This document shows, in pieces, positions 7,794-17,636 of a stretch of DNA of 47,638 bases (its first letter is position 1; each line of letters starts with the position of its first letter). The notes beneath the pieces are model-generated. The model ran no database searches and was not told the DNA's origin. It saw nothing but the letters and a program-made list of their open reading frames with translations. The DNA lies in the NCBI GenBank assembly GCA_036499025.1, contig DASYEM010000061.1, positions 1 to 47,638 on the forward strand. The letters are read 5' to 3'. The position numbers and the translations under genes were made by a program. Source of the stretch: Parvibaculum sp036499025. GTDB taxonomy: Bacteria > Pseudomonadota > Alphaproteobacteria > Parvibaculales > Parvibaculaceae.

Positions 7794-10427
7794 TCAAGCC
7801 TTTTCGATGACTTTTCTCACATGCCGGGCAAGTTCGGCGCGGCGATAGGGCTTGCTCAGAAGCTCGACGCCCGCATCGAGCTTGCCGTGGTGAACGACGG
7901 CGTTCTCTGTATAGCCGGTGGTGAAGAGCACCTTCAGGGATGGCCGCGCCCTTGTGCCGATCTCCGCGAGTTGCCGGCCGTTCATGCCGCCGGGCAGCAC
8001 GACGTCGGTGAACAGCAGATCGATTTCGACATCGCTTTCTAGAATGGCAAGTGCGGCTTGAGAGTCGGCGGCTTCGATGACGGTGTAGCCCAATCCGCGA
8101 AGTTGCTGGGTAACATAGACGCGCACCGCTTCTTCATCCTCGACGACCAGAACGATTTCGGTTCCCTTGGCGTCATCAAGCAGAATTTCGGCGACGTTTT
8201 CCTGGCTCTCCCCGGCCTCGGTGCTCCTGGGAAGATAGATGCGGACCGTGGTGCCATGCGCGGCTTCGCTGTAGATCTTGATATGGCCGTGCGACTGCTT
8301 GACGAAGCCATAGACCATGCTGAGGCCGAGGCCCGAGCCCTTGCCCACTTCCTTGGTGGTGAAGAACGGATCGAAGGCCCGGTCGAGGACCTCAGGCGGC
8401 ATGCCGGTGCCTGAATCCGAAATGGCGATCAATATGTAATCGCCGACAGCGGCTTCGGGATTGCGGGCGATGTAATCGGCATCGAGATGGGTGTTTTGCG
8501 TTTCGATGGTCAAGGTGCCGCCTTGCGGCATCGCATCGCGCGCGTTGATTGCCAGATTGAGGATCGCGGATTCCATTTGCGCCGGATCGGCGGCGACGCA
8601 CCAGAGTTTCTCTGCTGTATCGATGCGGATGCGAATATCCTCGCCGAGAATCCGGCCCATCATGTCGACCATGCGGCTGAGCAGAGCGTTGACGTCGAGT
8701 TCGGCGGGGCGCAGCACTTGACGGCGCGCGAAGGCGAGCATGCGGTGGGTCAGTTCGGCGCCGCGCTGGGTGGCGGCTTCGATCATGCGGGCGAGATTGG
8801 CAAGGTCCGGCTGGTCTTCGAGCCTTTCGCTCAGGATTTCCGCATTGCCCATCATGATGGTCAGAAGATTGTTGAAGTCATGGGCGACGCCGCCGGTCAG
8901 GCGACCGACGGATTCCATTTTCTGCGCTTGAACGAGTTGCGCGGCGGTGGCGAGTTCCTCGGTCTTGTCCCGGGCGATGGCGATGTAGGCCGAAGGCGCT
9001 TCTTCATCGAGCTGAATGGCGGCGGCGTGCAGCTCGAGCCAGCGGCGCTTGCCTTGCAGATCGACGATTTGCACCGTCGTCGTATGCGTCTCGCCGCCGA
9101 GGACGGCCTTGACGTGCTCTTCGTAGCGAGGCCGGTCTTCATCGACGACCAGAGGCGGCAATTTCTTGCCACGCAAACTCTCCAGATCCGTCACGCCCAT
9201 ATTTTCGAGGGCGACCTTGTTCATGTCGAGGATGTTGAGGTTGTGATCGAGCAGCGTCACGCCGGCAGGCTCTGTGTCGAAGATGCGCTGCACGCGTTCG
9301 TTGCTGCGGCGCAGATCCGCTTCGCGGCGGGCGAGAACCGAAGCCATGATATTGAAAGCGTTGGCCAGCGCGCCGATTTCGTCGGAGCGCGGTTTGAATG
9401 CCACGCGGGCCTTGAGATTGCCGAGCGTCAGGCGTTCGGCGGCGGTTTGTATCGACTGCAACGGTTGGACGATTGTTCTGCCGATGAAAAAATAGGTTCC
9501 GAGCAGGATGATTGCGAAGACGATGCCGATGGCTGCCCCCGACGATTTGAGGGGCGCCATCACTGTCGCGACGATCTTGCGCGCGGGAATGCCGACGATG
9601 ATCGAGATGGAGCGGATTTCTTTTGCATCCGCTTCCGGTACCGCGTCGCGGCTGACGCGAGAGGCGGTCACGGCAAAGACGCGGCTCTCGCCGTCCGGCC
9701 CCGTACCCTCCATGGCGAAGGGCTTGTCGGCGGTTGTCGCGGATTTCGCGACGTCCCACGATGCGATATTTTCGCCGACGCTGACGCCGCTGCGTTTGTT
9801 CGTCGCCAGCACGTTCCCGGCTCTGTCGATGACCATGACCGAGGAATCTTCGGGAAGATTCGGCAGCGAGACCACTTTTTGTATGTAGGCGGTTTCCAGC
9901 GCGGCGGTGAGGACTTGCTGGATTTTTCCATCGGCGTCCTTGATGGGAAGCGCGAAGGCGACAATGCCGTTGTGAGTGACGGGGCTGACGAGATAGTCGC
10001 CCATTGTGAACTCACCCGTCTTGAGGGCCTGCATCAGCCATGGCTGGCCCGCGATATTTCGACGGCCGGGGGTGGAGCGGGCGGCGCAATAGACGTCGCC
10101 ATTCGGCAGAACGGAACCGATGTTCGAATAGCCGGTCGAATTTTCGAGAAAGAAGTGCGCGACGTCGCTGCAGGTCTTGGCATTCAGCCCGCGTACGCGC
10201 TGGAAGCCGGACATAGCGTGCAGCGTCGAATATGCGTTGCGTATAACTTGCGTCTTCAGCGTTTCGGCGAGGTCGCTGGTTCGCCGGGCCGTGTCGAGGG
10301 AGAGCTCTTCCGCGACGCTGCGATATTGCAGCATGGCCCAGATTCCGACGCTTGTTCCGAGCAAAAGACATACACAAAGAAAGCCAAGCACTCTCAGCCT
10401 GATTCCGGCGCGGAAACGAGACGGCAT
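7794..10427 (-). CDS. Hybrid sensor histidine kinase (Cache-HAMP-PAS-HisKA-HATPase-REC)
   Basis: Protein of 877 residues. I use ATG at 10427, preceded by GGGGGA, because the 51 residues of a longer frame would place non-conserved sequence before the first membrane helix (about 11-30). Order of parts: periplasmic Cache-like sensor (about 31-290, containing VIDRAGNVLATNKRSG), second membrane helix (about 296-314), HAMP, PAS (about 376-480), HisKA with GGVAHDFNN (His516), an HATPase domain with SGTGMPPEV and GKGSGLGLSMVYG, and a C-terminal receiver whose phosphorylatable residue is Asp808 in LLFTDVVLP. The receiver at the C-terminus suggests self-regulation or relay to another protein. The ligand is unknown. 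It lies downstream of gltD but is separated from it by a strong terminator. Confidence 0.92.
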   Translation of the reverse strand: MPSRFRAGIRLRVLGFLCVCLLLGTSVGIWAMLQYRSVAEELSLDTARRTSDLAETLKTQVIRNAYSTLHAMSGFQRVRGLNAKTCSDVAHFFLENSTGYSNIGSVLPNGDVYCAARSTPGRRNIAGQPWLMQALKTGEFTMGDYLVSPVTHNGIVAFALPIKDADGKIQQVLTAALETAYIQKVVSLPNLPEDSSVMVIDRAGNVLATNKRSGVSVGENIASWDVAKSATTADKPFAMEGTGPDGESRVFAVTASRVSRDAVPEADAKEIRSISIIVGIPARKIVATVMAPLKSSGAAIGIVFAIILLGTYFFIGRTIVQPLQSIQTAAERLTLGNLKARVAFKPRSDEIGALANAFNIMASVLARREADLRRSNERVQRIFDTEPAGVTLLDHNLNILDMNKVALENMGVTDLESLRGKKLPPLVVDEDRPRYEEHVKAVLGGETHTTTVQIVDLQGKRRWLELHAAAIQLDEEAPSAYIAIARDKTEELATAAQLVQAQKMESVGRLTGGVAHDFNNLLTIMMGNAEILSERLEDQPDLANLARMIEAATQRGAELTHRMLAFARRQVLRPAELDVNALLSRMVDMMGRILGEDIRIRIDTAEKLWCVAADPAQMESAILNLAINARDAMPQGGTLTIETQNTHLDADYIARNPEAAVGDYILIAISDSGTGMPPEVLDRAFDPFFTTKEVGKGSGLGLSMVYGFVKQSHGHIKIYSEAAHGTTVRIYLPRSTEAGESQENVAEILLDDAKGTEIVLVVEDEEAVRVYVTQQLRGLGYTVIEAADSQAALAILESDVEIDLLFTDVVLPGGMNGRQLAEIGTRARPSLKVLFTTGYTENAVVHHGKLDAGVELLSKPYRRAELARHVRKVIEKA

Positions 10428-10543
10428 AAAACGGAATCCCCCAAAGGCAAATATCGCGCGCCAAGTGAAGACAACCCACACGCTTCTGTCCAGTGAACTT
10501 GTTGGATTAGGATCGTCAAGGTGCGCCCGGGCGCAAACAAAAC

Positions 10544-10565
10544 CCTCCAGAAATGAATCTGGAGG
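10544..10565 (-). terminator. Intrinsic terminator of gltBD
   Basis: Perfect 8-bp stem CCTCCAGA / TCTGGAGG with a 6-base loop, followed on the minus strand by a T-rich stretch (GGTTTTGTTTG). It lies about 25 bases past the gltD stop and 117 bases before the hybrid kinase start, so it should separate the two units. Confidence 0.8.
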
Positions 10566-10589
10566 ATTTTGGCGCCACAAAACGGATGT

Positions 10590-12008
10590 TTAGCGCGGCA
10601 GCAGCGTCTCGCCCATCAGGAAAAGATCGACTTCGCGCGCCGCCTGGCGGCCTTCGCGAATCGCCCAGACGACGAGGGACTGACCGCGGCGCATGTCGCC
10701 GGCGGAAAAGACCTTGTCGAGGTTGGTCTTATAGGTCGCCGTGTCGGCGGCGACATTGCCGCGATTGTCGAGCTGGACCGAGAGATCCTTCAACATGCCT
10801 TCATGCACGGGCGAGACGAAGCCCATGGCCAGCAGCACGAGATCTGCCTTCAACTCGAACTCGCTGCCTTCGACGGGCTGCATCTTGTTGTCGAGGCGAA
10901 TGCATTCAATGGCCTTCACCTTGCCGCCGTCGCCGATGATGCGGCGCGTCATCACGGCGAAATCGCGCGTTGCGCCTTCGGCCTGGCTCGATGAGGTGCG
11001 CATCTTCAGCGGCCAGTCGGGCCATGTCAGCAGCTTGTTTTCCCTATCGGGCGGCGTCGGCATGATTTCGAGCTGCGTTACCGAGACCGCGCCCTGACGG
11101 AACGAGGTGCCGATGCAGTCCGAGCCCGTGTCGCCGCCACCGATGACGATGACGTGCTTTCCGCCCGCGAGGATCGGCTCGACGTTCATCAACGGCTCTT
11201 CGGAATTGCGGCGGTTCTGCTGCGGCAGGAATTCCATGGCGAAGTGAACGCCGCGCAGGTCGCGGCCTTCGACCGGAAGGTCGCGGGGATGTTCCGCGCC
11301 GCCCGTCAGCACAATGGCGTCATGCGCCATGAGCAAATCCGTCGCCTTCTTGTTGATGCCGATATGGGCGCCATAATGGAAGGTCACACCCTCCGCTTCG
11401 ATCTGTTTCACGCGGCGGTCGATGGTGTGTTTTTCCATCTTGAAGTCGGGAATGCCGTAGCGGAGAAGACCGCCTGCCTTGGCGTTCTTTTCAAACAGAT
11501 GAACGTCGTGGCCCGCGCGGGCAAGCTGCTGAGCGCAGGCAAGGCCCGCCGGGCCCGAGCCGACGACGGCGACTTTCTTGCCGGTCTTGCGCTTGGGCGT
11601 CTCGGGCTTCAGCCAGCCTTCGGCCCAGCCGCGATCGACGATGGCGCATTCGATCGTCTTGATGGTGACGGGGCTTTCCGTGAGGTTCAGCGTGCAAGAT
11701 GCCTCGCAAGGCGCGGGGCAGATGCGGCCGGTGAATTCCGGGAAGTTGTTCGTCGAATGCAGATTGCGGCAAGCTTCTTCCCAATCGTCGCGATAAACCA
11801 GATCGTTCCAGTCGGGGATCTGGTTGTTCACGGGGCAACCATTGTGGCAGTAGGGAATGCCGCAATCCATGCAGCGCGCCGCCTGATCGCGCACGGCTTT
11901 CTCGCCGAGCGGAATCACGAATTCCTTGTAGTTGCGGATACGGTCCGACGCGGGCAGGTACTTACGGTCCTGCCGGTCGATTTCGAGAAACCCGGTTATC
12001 TTTCCCAC
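10590..12008 (-). CDS. gltD: Glutamate synthase (NADPH) small subunit
   Basis: Protein of 472 residues from GTG at 12008, 4 bases after the gltB stop, with GGGAG nine bases upstream. An ATG at 12032 inside gltB would add eight residues that are not family-like. The N-terminal iron-sulfur domain carries Cys46, 49, 54 and 58 (CMDCGIPYCHNGCPVN) and a second Cys cluster (CPAPCEASC). The FAD site GSGPAGLACAQQLARAG and the NADPH site VIGGGDTGSDCIG follow. GltD takes electrons from NADPH and passes them to GltB, which makes two glutamates from glutamine and 2-oxoglutarate. It is the main ammonium-assimilation route together with glutamine synthetase. Confidence 0.97.
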   Translation of the reverse strand: MGKITGFLEIDRQDRKYLPASDRIRNYKEFVIPLGEKAVRDQAARCMDCGIPYCHNGCPVNNQIPDWNDLVYRDDWEEACRNLHSTNNFPEFTGRICPAPCEASCTLNLTESPVTIKTIECAIVDRGWAEGWLKPETPKRKTGKKVAVVGSGPAGLACAQQLARAGHDVHLFEKNAKAGGLLRYGIPDFKMEKHTIDRRVKQIEAEGVTFHYGAHIGINKKATDLLMAHDAIVLTGGAEHPRDLPVEGRDLRGVHFAMEFLPQQNRRNSEEPLMNVEPILAGGKHVIVIGGGDTGSDCIGTSFRQGAVSVTQLEIMPTPPDRENKLLTWPDWPLKMRTSSSQAEGATRDFAVMTRRIIGDGGKVKAIECIRLDNKMQPVEGSEFELKADLVLLAMGFVSPVHEGMLKDLSVQLDNRGNVAADTATYKTNLDKVFSAGDMRRGQSLVVWAIREGRQAAREVDLFLMGETLLPR

Positions 12009-12012
12009 AGTC

Positions 12013-15000
12013 TTAATCTCCCGCCACTGCAATCGCCTGAGCGGCGTTTTCTTGTGCCCGCGCCATTTCCTTCAAAGCCCGCCGGTATTCGACCGGCATC
12101 ACTTTTCGGAATTTGGGCAGCGTATTATCCCAATCGGCCAGTATCTCTTTCGCACGGCCCGAATTGGTGTAGCGGGCATGGTTCTCGATCAGCTGGCGCA
12201 AGCGTTCGGCGTCGAAGCGCGTCATGTCCGCCATCACATCGACGCGGCCATGGCTTTCGAGGTCGCCGCGCTGGTGGCGCAGTTTCTCCATCGCTTCAAG
12301 TTCGGCCTCGACGGGTTCGAGATCGACCATCGCCATGTTGCAACGCTTTTCGAACATGCGGTCCTCATCGAGGACATAAGCGATGCCGCCCGACATGCCG
12401 GCCGCGAAGTTGCGGCCTGTCTGTCCGAGCACGACGACGATGCCGCCGGTCATATATTCGCAGCCATGGTCGCCCGTGCCCTCGACGACCGCGATGGCGC
12501 CGGAGTTGCGCACGGCGAAGCGTTCGCCCGCGACGCCGCGGAAATAGCATTCGCCGCTGATAGCGCCGTAAAGCACCGTGTTGCCGACGATGATCGAGTT
12601 TTCAGGAACGATCTTCGTGTTCTTCGGCGGATAGATGACGAGGCGACCGCCCGAAAGACCCTTGCCGACATAGTCGTTGGCCTGACCTTCGAGTTCGAGC
12701 GTCACGCCATGCGCCGCCCATGCGCCGAAGCTCTGCCCGGCGGTGCCGTTGAACTTCACATGGACCGTGTCTTCCGGCAGACCGGCATGGCCGTAATGCT
12801 TGGCGATAACGCCCGAAAGCATCGCGCCCGCGGTGCGGTCGGTGTTGCCGATCGCGGTTTCGATCTGCACCGGCTTCTTCGATGCAATCGCATCCTTCGA
12901 CAATTCGATCAGCTTGCGGTCGAGAACATGCTCGATGTTGTGGTTCTGGTTCTCGTTCTTGAAGACCGAGACGTCCTTGGGCGCATCGACCTTGTGAAAG
13001 AGGCGCGTGAAGTCGAGGCCATGAGCCTTCCAGTGATTGACCAGCTTGCGCTTGTCGAGCATCTGAATCTGGCCGATCATTTCATTGACCGTGCGATAGC
13101 CGAGGCTCGCCATCAGTTCGCGCACTTCTTCGGCGACGAAGAAGAAATAGTTGATGACGTGTTCCGGCGCACCGACAAAACGCTTGCGGAGTTCAGGGTC
13201 CTGCGTCGCGACCCCGACCGGGCAGGTGTTCAAATGGCATTTGCGCATCATGATGCAGCCCGCCGCGATGAGCGGCGCCGTGGCGAAACCGAATTCATCG
13301 GCGCCGAGCAGGGCGCCGATGATGACGTCGCGGCCCGTGCGCAGGCCGCCATCGACCTGCACGGTGATGCGGCCGCGCAAGCGGTTCATCACCAGCGTCT
13401 GGTGCGTTTCGGCAAGGCCGATTTCCCAGGGGGAGCCGGCATGCTTGATCGAGGTCAGCGGGGATGCGCCCGTGCCGCCTTCAAAGCCTGAAATCGTCAC
13501 ATGGTCGGCGCGTGCCTTGGAGACACCCGCCGCCACCGTGCCGACGCCGACTTCGGAAACGAGCTTCACCGAGACGAGACCGTCGGGGTTCGTGTTCTTC
13601 AGGTCGTAGATCAACTGCGCCAGATCTTCGATCGAATAGATGTCGTGATGCGGAGGCGGGGAGATGAGGCCCACGCCCGGCGTCGAATGGCGCACCTTGG
13701 CAATCGTCGCGTCGACCTTGTGGCCGGGCAGCTGTCCGCCTTCGCCGGGCTTTGCACCCTGCGCCATCTTGATCTGCATCATGTCCGAGTTGACGAGATA
13801 CTCGGTGGTGACGCCGAAGCGGCCTGAGGCGACCTGCTTGATGGCGGAACGCATCGAGTCGCCGTTCGCCATCGGCTTGAAGCGGTCGGCTTCTTCGCCG
13901 CCTTCGCCCGTGTTCGAGCGTCCGCCGATGCGGTTCATCGCAATGGCGAGCGTCGTATGCGCTTCGCGGCTGATCGAGCCATAGGACATGGCGCCGGTCG
14001 AAAAGCGCTTGACGATTTCGGCGGCGGGTTCGACTTCGTCGATGGAGACAGGCTTGCGGCCGTCCTGTTCCGCCGTCTTGATCTCGAAGAGACCGCGAAT
14101 GGTCAGCAGGCGTTCGCCCTGTTCGTTGATGCGCTTGGCGAATTCGCGGTACTTGTCCTGGCTGTTGCCGCGCACCGCGTGCTGCAAGTCGCGCACGCTG
14201 TCCGCCGTCCAGGCGTGTTCTTCGCCGCGAATGCGGTAGGCATATTCGCCACCGACGTCGAGCGCATTCCTCAACACCGGCGCATCGCCAAAGGCGAGCT
14301 GGTGGCGGCGGAAGGTTTCTTCCGCGACCTCGGTGCAGCCGACGCCTTCGATGGGCGTCGCCGTGCCGGTGAAATACTTCTTCGCAAATTCCGAATTGAG
14401 GCCGACGCCGTCGAAAATCTGCGCGCCGCAATAGGACTGATAGGTCGAGATGCCCATCTTGGACATGACCTTCAGCAGACCCTTGTCGATCGCCTTGATG
14501 AAGCGCTTGTTGACTTCATAGGCCGTCAGCTCTTCGTCGAGCGAGGGCAGCAGATGCTCCAGCGTGTCGAAGGCGAGATAGGGGTTGATCGCTTCGGCGC
14601 CATAGCCCGCAAGGCAGGCGAAGTGATGCACTTCGCGCGCTTCGCCGGTTTCGACGACGAGGCCGACCGATGTGCGAAGGCCCGTGCGGATCAGATGGTG
14701 ATGCACGGCCGAGGTCGCGAGCAGAGCCGGGATCGCCATGCGCTCCGACGAGACCATGCGGTCCGACAGGATGATGATGTTGATGCCTTTGCGCACGGTC
14801 TCTTCGGCGCGCGCGCAAAGACGGTCGATCATCGCTTCCATCGCCGCCGCGCCGCGTTCGGCCTGATAGGTGATGTCGAGCGTTTCGGCGCGGAAGTGGT
14901 TATCGGCCACCTCGCCGATCATGCGGATCTTTTCGAGATCGTCGTTCGTCAGAATGGGCTGGCGCACTTCAAGCCGCTTCACCGACGACATGCCGGTGAG

Positions 15001-16767
15001 GTCGAGCAGGTTGGGGCGCGGGCCGATGAAGGAGACGAGCGACATCACGAGTTCTTCGCGGATCGGATCGATCGGCGGGTTCGTCACCTGCGCGAAATTC
15101 TGCTTGAAGTAGCTGTAGAGCACCTTCGTCTTCAGCGAGAGGGCCGAGATCGGCGTGTCGGTGCCCATCGAGCCGGTGGCCTCTTGCCCTTCGATGGCCA
15201 TCGGCGCCATCAGGAACTTCAGGTCTTCCTGCGTGTAGCCAAAGGCCTGCTGCAGATCGAGCAGCGCCGTCGTGCGCGCCGGCTTCGGCGTCACGGTCTT
15301 TTTGGCGGCAGGCATGTCTTCGAGCACGATTTGCGTGCGGTCGAGCCATTGCTGATAGGGATGAAGCTTGGCGAGCTTCGCCTTCACCTCGTCGTCGGAG
15401 ATGATGCGCTTCTCTTCAAGATCGATCAGCAGCATCTTGCCGGGTTGCAAGCGCCACTTCTCGACGATGGATTCTTCCGGGATCGGCAGCACGCCCATTT
15501 CCGACGCCATGACGACATTGCCTTCGTCGGTGACATAATAGCGGGCAGGGCGCAGACCGTTGCGGTCGAGCGTCGCACCGATCTGGCGGCCGTCGGTGAA
15601 GGCGATGGCGGCGGGGCCGTCCCACGGCTCCATCAACGCGGCGTGATACTCATAGAAAGCGCGCCGGTCCTGATCCATCAGCGGATTGCCCGCCCAGGCT
15701 TCAGGAATGAGCATCATCATCGCGTGGCTGAGCGAATAGCCACCCATGACCAGCAATTCGAGCGCGTTGTCGAAGCAGGCCGTGTCCGACTGGCCATCGA
15801 CGGCGATGGGCCAGAGCTTCTTCAGATCGTCGCCGAGAATCTCCGACCTCATCGAAGAATAGCGCGCCTGAATCCAGTTCGTGTTGCCGCGCACCGTGTT
15901 GATCTCGCCATTATGGCAGACCATGCGGAACGGGTGCGCGAGCGACCATGTCGGGAAGGTGTTGGTCGAGAAACGCTGATGGACGAGCGCCAGCGCCGTT
16001 ACCATGCGCGGGTCCTTCAGGTCCTTGTAGTAAGGGCCGACCTGCGCCGCGAGCAACATGCCCTTGTAGACGATGGTGCGCGATGAGAAGGAGGGGATGT
16101 AAAGCCCGCGCGGAATCTTCGAGCCTTCCGCATAAAGCGTGTTGAAGATGCGCTTGCGGATGACGAAGAGCTTGCGCTCGAAATGGTTCTGGTCGGAGAT
16201 GCTCGGACCCTGACCGACAAAAACCTGCCGATGGTAGGGCTCGGTCGGCTTCACCGAATAGCCAAGGTCGCTGCTGTCGACCGGCACATCGCGCCAGCCG
16301 AGAAACACCTGACCTTCTTCGGCGATCAGCTTTTCAACCAGCGCGACGATCTTGGCGCGCTCGGCCTCATCGCGCGGCAGGAAGAAGACGCCGACGGCAT
16401 ATTGGCCCTCGGGCGGCAGCGTGAAGCCGAGGCTCGCCGCTTCCTCGCGGAAAAACCGGTCCGGCATCTGGATGAGAATGCCCGCGCCGTCGCCGGCCTT
16501 CGGGTCCGCGCCCACGGCGCCGCGATGCTCAAGATTTTCAAGAATCTTGAGACCGTCCTCGATGATCTTGTGGGATTTTCGGTTGTGGATATTCGCCACG
16601 AAGCCGATGCCGCAGGCATCGCGCTCATTACGGGGGTCATAAAGCCCCTGCGCAGCCGGGAGGCCCGCAGGAAGCGACATCGCAGCCATCACCGGTTTCA
16701 GCGAAGCGCCTGTGAGGCTCTCTTCGTTGAAAGGCGTCTGGCCCGCTTCCGTCAGCTTCTCCGTCAT
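12013..16767 (-). CDS. gltB: Glutamate synthase (NADPH) large subunit
   Basis: Protein of 1584 residues from ATG at 16767; a longer frame to 16971 adds a basic, non-conserved stretch. A propeptide of 51 residues precedes the catalytic Cys52 of the class II glutaminase domain (ACGIGFVANI), which extends to about 450. The central domain, the FMN-binding synthase domain (with SYGSISREAH and the glycine-rich GGTGASPLTS) and the C-terminal GXGXG helix (with VGNTVLYGAISGECYFRG) are all present. The 3Fe-4S ligands lie near residues 1171-1182 (CIMMRKCHLNTCPVG). It is translated just ahead of gltD, and the pair is a normal complete operon. A long upstream non-coding stretch may hold its promoter. Confidence 0.97.
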   Translation of the reverse strand: MTEKLTEAGQTPFNEESLTGASLKPVMAAMSLPAGLPAAQGLYDPRNERDACGIGFVANIHNRKSHKIIEDGLKILENLEHRGAVGADPKAGDGAGILIQMPDRFFREEAASLGFTLPPEGQYAVGVFFLPRDEAERAKIVALVEKLIAEEGQVFLGWRDVPVDSSDLGYSVKPTEPYHRQVFVGQGPSISDQNHFERKLFVIRKRIFNTLYAEGSKIPRGLYIPSFSSRTIVYKGMLLAAQVGPYYKDLKDPRMVTALALVHQRFSTNTFPTWSLAHPFRMVCHNGEINTVRGNTNWIQARYSSMRSEILGDDLKKLWPIAVDGQSDTACFDNALELLVMGGYSLSHAMMMLIPEAWAGNPLMDQDRRAFYEYHAALMEPWDGPAAIAFTDGRQIGATLDRNGLRPARYYVTDEGNVVMASEMGVLPIPEESIVEKWRLQPGKMLLIDLEEKRIISDDEVKAKLAKLHPYQQWLDRTQIVLEDMPAAKKTVTPKPARTTALLDLQQAFGYTQEDLKFLMAPMAIEGQEATGSMGTDTPISALSLKTKVLYSYFKQNFAQVTNPPIDPIREELVMSLVSFIGPRPNLLDLTGMSSVKRLEVRQPILTNDDLEKIRMIGEVADNHFRAETLDITYQAERGAAAMEAMIDRLCARAEETVRKGINIIILSDRMVSSERMAIPALLATSAVHHHLIRTGLRTSVGLVVETGEAREVHHFACLAGYGAEAINPYLAFDTLEHLLPSLDEELTAYEVNKRFIKAIDKGLLKVMSKMGISTYQSYCGAQIFDGVGLNSEFAKKYFTGTATPIEGVGCTEVAEETFRRHQLAFGDAPVLRNALDVGGEYAYRIRGEEHAWTADSVRDLQHAVRGNSQDKYREFAKRINEQGERLLTIRGLFEIKTAEQDGRKPVSIDEVEPAAEIVKRFSTGAMSYGSISREAHTTLAIAMNRIGGRSNTGEGGEEADRFKPMANGDSMRSAIKQVASGRFGVTTEYLVNSDMMQIKMAQGAKPGEGGQLPGHKVDATIAKVRHSTPGVGLISPPPHHDIYSIEDLAQLIYDLKNTNPDGLVSVKLVSEVGVGTVAAGVSKARADHVTISGFEGGTGASPLTSIKHAGSPWEIGLAETHQTLVMNRLRGRITVQVDGGLRTGRDVIIGALLGADEFGFATAPLIAAGCIMMRKCHLNTCPVGVATQDPELRKRFVGAPEHVINYFFFVAEEVRELMASLGYRTVNEMIGQIQMLDKRKLVNHWKAHGLDFTRLFHKVDAPKDVSVFKNENQNHNIEHVLDRKLIELSKDAIASKKPVQIETAIGNTDRTAGAMLSGVIAKHYGHAGLPEDTVHVKFNGTAGQSFGAWAAHGVTLELEGQANDYVGKGLSGGRLVIYPPKNTKIVPENSIIVGNTVLYGAISGECYFRGVAGERFAVRNSGAIAVVEGTGDHGCEYMTGGIVVVLGQTGRNFAAGMSGGIAYVLDEDRMFEKRCNMAMVDLEPVEAELEAMEKLRHQRGDLESHGRVDVMADMTRFDAERLRQLIENHARYTNSGRAKEILADWDNTLPKFRKVMPVEYRRALKEMARAQENAAQAIAVAGD

Positions 16768-17636
16768 ACCCGTCTCTCGTCCTTTATCTGTTTCCGCCTC
16801 AAGCAGAATGAGGGCGGATCGTCTCCGTTTCCGCTCGCGCCCCGGTCGCCCAGCGGCCATTTCAAGCCTTGGGACGCGGACGCAAACGGATCGCACGCCT
16901 GATCGCAAATTTTCCGCAAGACGGCTTTTGCCCGTCATGCACTGCACCGCCGGTTTCCCGGCCTGCGACATCCCCGGCGACAGCTTTTCGCGCCGCCACC
17001 TCGCGAACGAGGCGCTTTTGAAGACACCTCATCCCGCCGGACAGGTAAAACCTTTCCAGCGAGATGGAATATGCAGGAAGCGGGCATCTGAATCAAGCAA
17101 ATAAGACAGGATTGCTGACCTAAAAATGCGACAAGGACTGCAAGAAATTATGGAAATTATTGCTGCCTCTCCCCCAAGGAAATCCCCTCTTATCTTTCCG
17201 TGGCGGGCGCCCATCTGGTTGGATGTCGTCTGTGTGTAGAAGAGATGCATGCGGGAACGCCCCGGATGTGTGGCAGGCGAACGGCACCCCGCGCTTGTGG
17301 CAGTAACGTGGCCATGATCCCGGGGGGACGCGATGCAGTGGGTCGGCCAATACGAGCCGTGGCTCGCTTGCGGTCGGATGATGGGCGTTTGGCGAGGCTC
17401 GGCTTCGCATTTCCTTCGGGTGCGTCGATCATTCGTGAGTACGCAGGCGGCGCCGGGAACGGTGGAAGCGTCGCGATGCATGTTTCTCGAAAATGCCGTG
17501 TGCGGGGCGTCCTCGGACGCTAAAAAACTAAACATCATTCGCGTTCGCGGTTGCCCCGCATCTCTTCTTCAAGGGCATCTGTCGCAAATCCTCGGGAGCT
17601 CAGCTCCGCGAGGCAATGTGCGTTTCCTGAATTGGC
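16768..17636. other. 869-base intergenic region upstream of gltB
   Basis: No convincing gene is present. The open frames here are short, unlike any family I know, and overlap one another or the 3' end of the downstream kinase gene. An AT-richer patch at about 17090-17170 stands out against the GC-rich surroundings and probably marks the gltB promoter region. If the candidate promoter at 17068-17096 is right, gltB has a leader of nearly 300 bases. I saw no clear sigma-54 site and no tRNA. Confidence 0.55.
17068..17096 (-). promoter_or_regulatory. Candidate housekeeping promoter for gltB
   Basis: On the minus strand TTGATT (17096-17091) and CATATT (17073-17068) are separated by exactly 17 bases, within the AT-richer patch upstream of gltB. 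It is a moderate match to the sigma-70 pattern; chance occurrence cannot be excluded. Confidence 0.35.

Noticed and set aside
8487..10496. Open frame of 669 codons on the plus strand opposite the hybrid kinase
   Set aside because: Complementary-frame artefact of high GC content; the kinase on the other strand has all expected domains.
13957..16086. Open frame of 709 codons opposite gltB
   Set aside because: gltB is unmistakable and the antisense product is low in complexity and family-free.
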